From NCBI GenBank assembly GCA_003512875.1, contig DONZ01000222.1, positions 1 through 7,710 of the forward strand: 7,710 bases of DNA, in the 5' to 3' direction. The translations under genes were made by a program, and so were the position numbers. Below, in pieces: positions 5,852-7,710 of the stretch. The notes below the pieces were generated by a model, which did not search any database, was not told the DNA's origin, and was given only the letters and a program-made list of their open reading frames with translations. The DNA comes from Desulfovibrio sp. (GTDB lineage: Bacteria > Desulfobacterota > Desulfovibrionia > Desulfovibrionales > Desulfovibrionaceae). The first letter of the stretch is position 1. Every line of letters starts with the position of its first letter.

Positions 5852-6883
5852 TTGAAGCGACATTATTCTTCTTTAACTTTTCCATACCTTATGATGAAAC
5901 TTTTTCTTTTCCTATTCGCAATGTTTTACAAATTCACCACCCATATCGGCGGGCAAGCCGTCATGGGCGGACTTATCATGCGCAATTATGAGCGCTATGT
6001 ACTTGCAGTACGAAACAGCGGCAATGAAATTGTCGTCGAGCGGCATACGTGGTATTCCCTTTCAAAACATCCCGTACTTCGGAAAACCTTTATCCGCGGC
6101 TTCCCGATTTTACTGGAAACGCTCATCAACGGCATAAAAGCTCTCAACCGTTCTGCGGAACTCATTGAAAGCACCCCCAAAAAAAACACGTTCATGCAAA
6201 CGTTTTTCAGCCTTGTTTCGGCTATATTGCTGGCGGTTCTGCTCTTCGTGATCATTCCCCATTTTTTTGCTTTCGCCATGGAACACATAGGGCTTGGAGG
6301 TTCGATAGACAGCCTTTCATTCCATATTTGGGACGGACTATTCAAAATTTTTCTTTTTTTGGGATATATTTATTTGATTTCGTTTATTCCGGAAATAAAA
6401 GCCGTTTTGCAATACCACGGCGCAGAACACAAAGTTATTTCCTGCTATGAGAACGAACTCACGGTCTGTGCGGAAAATGCCAAACGGTGCACACGCCTGC
6501 ACCCCCGCTGCGGCACAAGTTTCATTTTATTCGTTCTGCTTCTCGCCATTATCGTTCACAGCATTTTCGTACCCCTTATTTTGTTCTTTCCTCTTTTGAA
6601 AAATAGTGCTATCATGCACAGCGTTGTTATTCTTTTCAAGATTATTCTGATTATTCCAATCAGCGCTTTCGCTTATGAACTAATCCGAGCTTCCGCCAAA
6701 AGAACAGCAAATATTTTCCTGAAAATCCTTTCTGTTCCGGGTTTGGCCCTGCAAATTTTGACGACAAGGGAACCAAGCATGGAACAGCTTGAAGTCGCAG
6801 TTATTGCATTAAAGGAAGTCTTACAGGACAATCCGCAAAACTTTATAACAGCACCATACAGAATTATTGAAAATAAAGGATAA
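5852..6883 (+). CDS. DUF1385 family integral membrane protein
   Basis: Function not established. It is 343 residues and is recognised by the family signatures GGQAVMGGLIMR (33-44), QYHGAEHKVISCYE (187-200), HPRCGTSF (217-224) and LTTREPSMEQLEVA (303-316). Hydrophobic segments likely to cross the inner membrane are about 120-140, 162-181, 222-248 and 256-277, with a shorter one at 15-28. The conserved His/Cys residues (H189, H193, C198, H217, C220) could form a metal or active site, but that is inference. The start is TTG 5852: AAGGAGGT lies 8 nt upstream, while the later in-frame ATGs (5891, 5894) have no ribosome binding site. The binding site is buried in the rpmE terminator hairpin. The stop is 3 nt before prfA, so the two genes are co-transcribed. 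The L31-DUF1385-RF1 neighbourhood recurs in several phyla, which hints at a link with translation. Confidence 0.88.
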   Translation: MKRHYSSLTFPYLMMKLFLFLFAMFYKFTTHIGGQAVMGGLIMRNYERYVLAVRNSGNEIVVERHTWYSLSKHPVLRKTFIRGFPILLETLINGIKALNRSAELIESTPKKNTFMQTFFSLVSAILLAVLLFVIIPHFFAFAMEHIGLGGSIDSLSFHIWDGLFKIFLFLGYIYLISFIPEIKAVLQYHGAEHKVISCYENELTVCAENAKRCTRLHPRCGTSFILFVLLLAIIVHSIFVPLILFFPLLKNSAIMHSVVILFKIILIIPISAFAYELIRASAKRTANIFLKILSVPGLALQILTTREPSMEQLEVAVIALKEVLQDNPQNFITAPYRIIENKG

Positions 6884-6886
6884 ACC

Positions 6887-7710
6887 ATGTTTGAAAAATT
6901 AGAAGCCTTGGAAAAACAATATCTTGAATTTGAAAAACAATTGGCAGAACCGGATATTTTTGAAGATCAGGAAAAGTACCGCAAAATCACCAAAGCCCAT
7001 GCGGATTTGGATGATATCGTCCATCTTTTCAGAAAATACAAAGCGGCGAAACAGCAATATGAAGATAATAAGGAACTCATGCACGACAGCGACCCGGAAA
7101 TAAAAAGCATGGCGGAAGAAGAAAACGCTTTGCTCCATGCCGAATTTCCCGCAATGGAACAGGAACTGCGTGTCATGCTCCTTCCTCCGGATCCCCTGGA
7201 TGAAAAAAATATTGTTCTGGAAATTCGGGCCGGTACCGGCGGCGAAGAAGCCGCTCTTTTTGCCGGCGATTTATTCAGGATGTACAGCCGTTATGCTGAA
7301 CGCATGAACTGGAAGGTGGAAATCATGAGTGAAAACCCGACCGACAACGGCGGATATAAGGAATTAATCGCTCTCATCACGGGAAACCGCGTTTACAGCC
7401 GTTTGAGATATGAATCAGGAACGCACCGCGTGCAGCGTGTTCCCGCCACGGAATCACAAGGCAGAATACATACTTCTGCCGCAACAGTCGCCGTCATGCC
7501 GGAAGCGGAAGAAGTCGATGTGGATATCCGCCCGGAAGATTTGCGGATTGACGTATACCGCGCGTCAGGCGCAGGCGGTCAGCACGTCAACAAAACAGAA
7601 TCAGCCGTCCGCATAACCCATATCCCGACCGGCACTGTCGTCACCTGCCAAGATGAAAAATCACAGCACAAAAACAAAGCGCGCGCAATGAAAGTGCTCG
7701 CTTCCCGCAT
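6887..7710 (+). CDS. prfA: Peptide chain release factor 1 (partial, 3' end beyond window)
   Basis: Class I release factor that reads UAA and UAG and triggers peptide release in the ribosomal A site. About 274 of roughly 357 residues are present; the frame is open to the window edge, so the C-terminus is missing because of the window and not because of a mutation. The N-terminal helical domain (1-100) is followed by [17 protein letters not shown] (109-125), the codon-recognition segment [18 protein letters not shown] (181-198) with the RF1-type PAT at 186-188 (RF2 would have SPF), and the catalytic GGQ at 230-232 in [16 protein letters not shown]. The ATG has AAGGA (6876-6880) 6 nt upstream, overlapping the end of the DUF1385 gene. 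In most relatives prmC, the methyltransferase for the GGQ glutamine, comes next and would lie just outside. Confidence 0.97.
   Translation, partial: MFEKLEALEKQYLEFEKQLAEPDIFEDQEKYRKITKAHADLDDIVHLFRKYKAAKQQYEDNKELMHDSDPEIKSMAEEENALLHAEFPAMEQELRVMLLPPDPLDEKNIVLEIRAGTGGEEAALFAGDLFRMYSRYAERMNWKVEIMSENPTDNGGYKELIALITGNRVYSRLRYESGTHRVQRVPATESQGRIHTSAATVAVMPEAEEVDVDIRPEDLRIDVYRASGAGGQHVNKTESAVRITHIPTGTVVTCQDEKSQHKNKARAMKVLASR

Noticed and set aside
5417..5863. 148-codon minus-strand open frame across the kinase end and rpmE
   Set aside because: It runs antisense through rpmE, which is certain, and through both promoter and terminator; no start signal and no recognisable domain.
7410..7616. 68-codon open frame near the window end
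   Set aside because: It is out of frame within prfA, whose PAT and GGQ motifs fix the real reading frame.

Overview
The window is chromosomal core DNA from a Gram-negative-type bacterium of moderate to low G+C. The strongest clue to identity is gene order. rpmE, a DUF1385 membrane protein and prfA lie in a row, and a YfbR-like HD hydrolase is paired with a family 2 glycosyltransferase. I associate this with Desulfovibrionaceae-type deltaproteobacteria (Desulfovibrio, Bilophila and Lawsonia relatives). The assignment is from memory and is tentative. The pgk product is of the short, E. coli-like class.

Layout. (1) 1-1254: pgk (phosphoglycerate kinase) on the plus strand, closed by a clear intrinsic terminator. 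(2) 1261-3750: a two-gene minus-strand unit. The upstream gene encodes an HD-domain phosphohydrolase and the downstream gene a glycosyltransferase. They are 9 nt apart and the second ribosome binding site abuts the first stop codon. (3) 3751-4033: a divergent, very A/T-rich control region with a strong sigma70-type promoter for the ribosomal genes, a likely minus-strand promoter, several A/T-tract palindromes and a 24-bp dyad. (4) 4034-4920: rplM-rpsI (L13-S9), then a terminator. (5) 4949-5491: a shikimate-kinase-family P-loop kinase lacking a key substrate arginine. (6) 5579-5850: rpmE (zinc-type bL31) with its own promoter and terminator. (7) 5852-7710: the DUF1385 membrane protein, then prfA (RF1), which runs off the window end.

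Most of the window is translation machinery (L13, S9, L31, RF1) plus a glycolytic enzyme. No mobile element, CRISPR array, tRNA or rRNA was seen, and I do not see a wholly new multi-gene system. The points most worth a second look are these: the rpmE terminator whose 3' arm is also the Shine-Dalgarno of the DUF1385 gene, which starts with TTG; the kinase with altered substrate residues; the HD protein that looks like a tandem duplication with a dead first copy; and the palindrome-rich region upstream of rplM.
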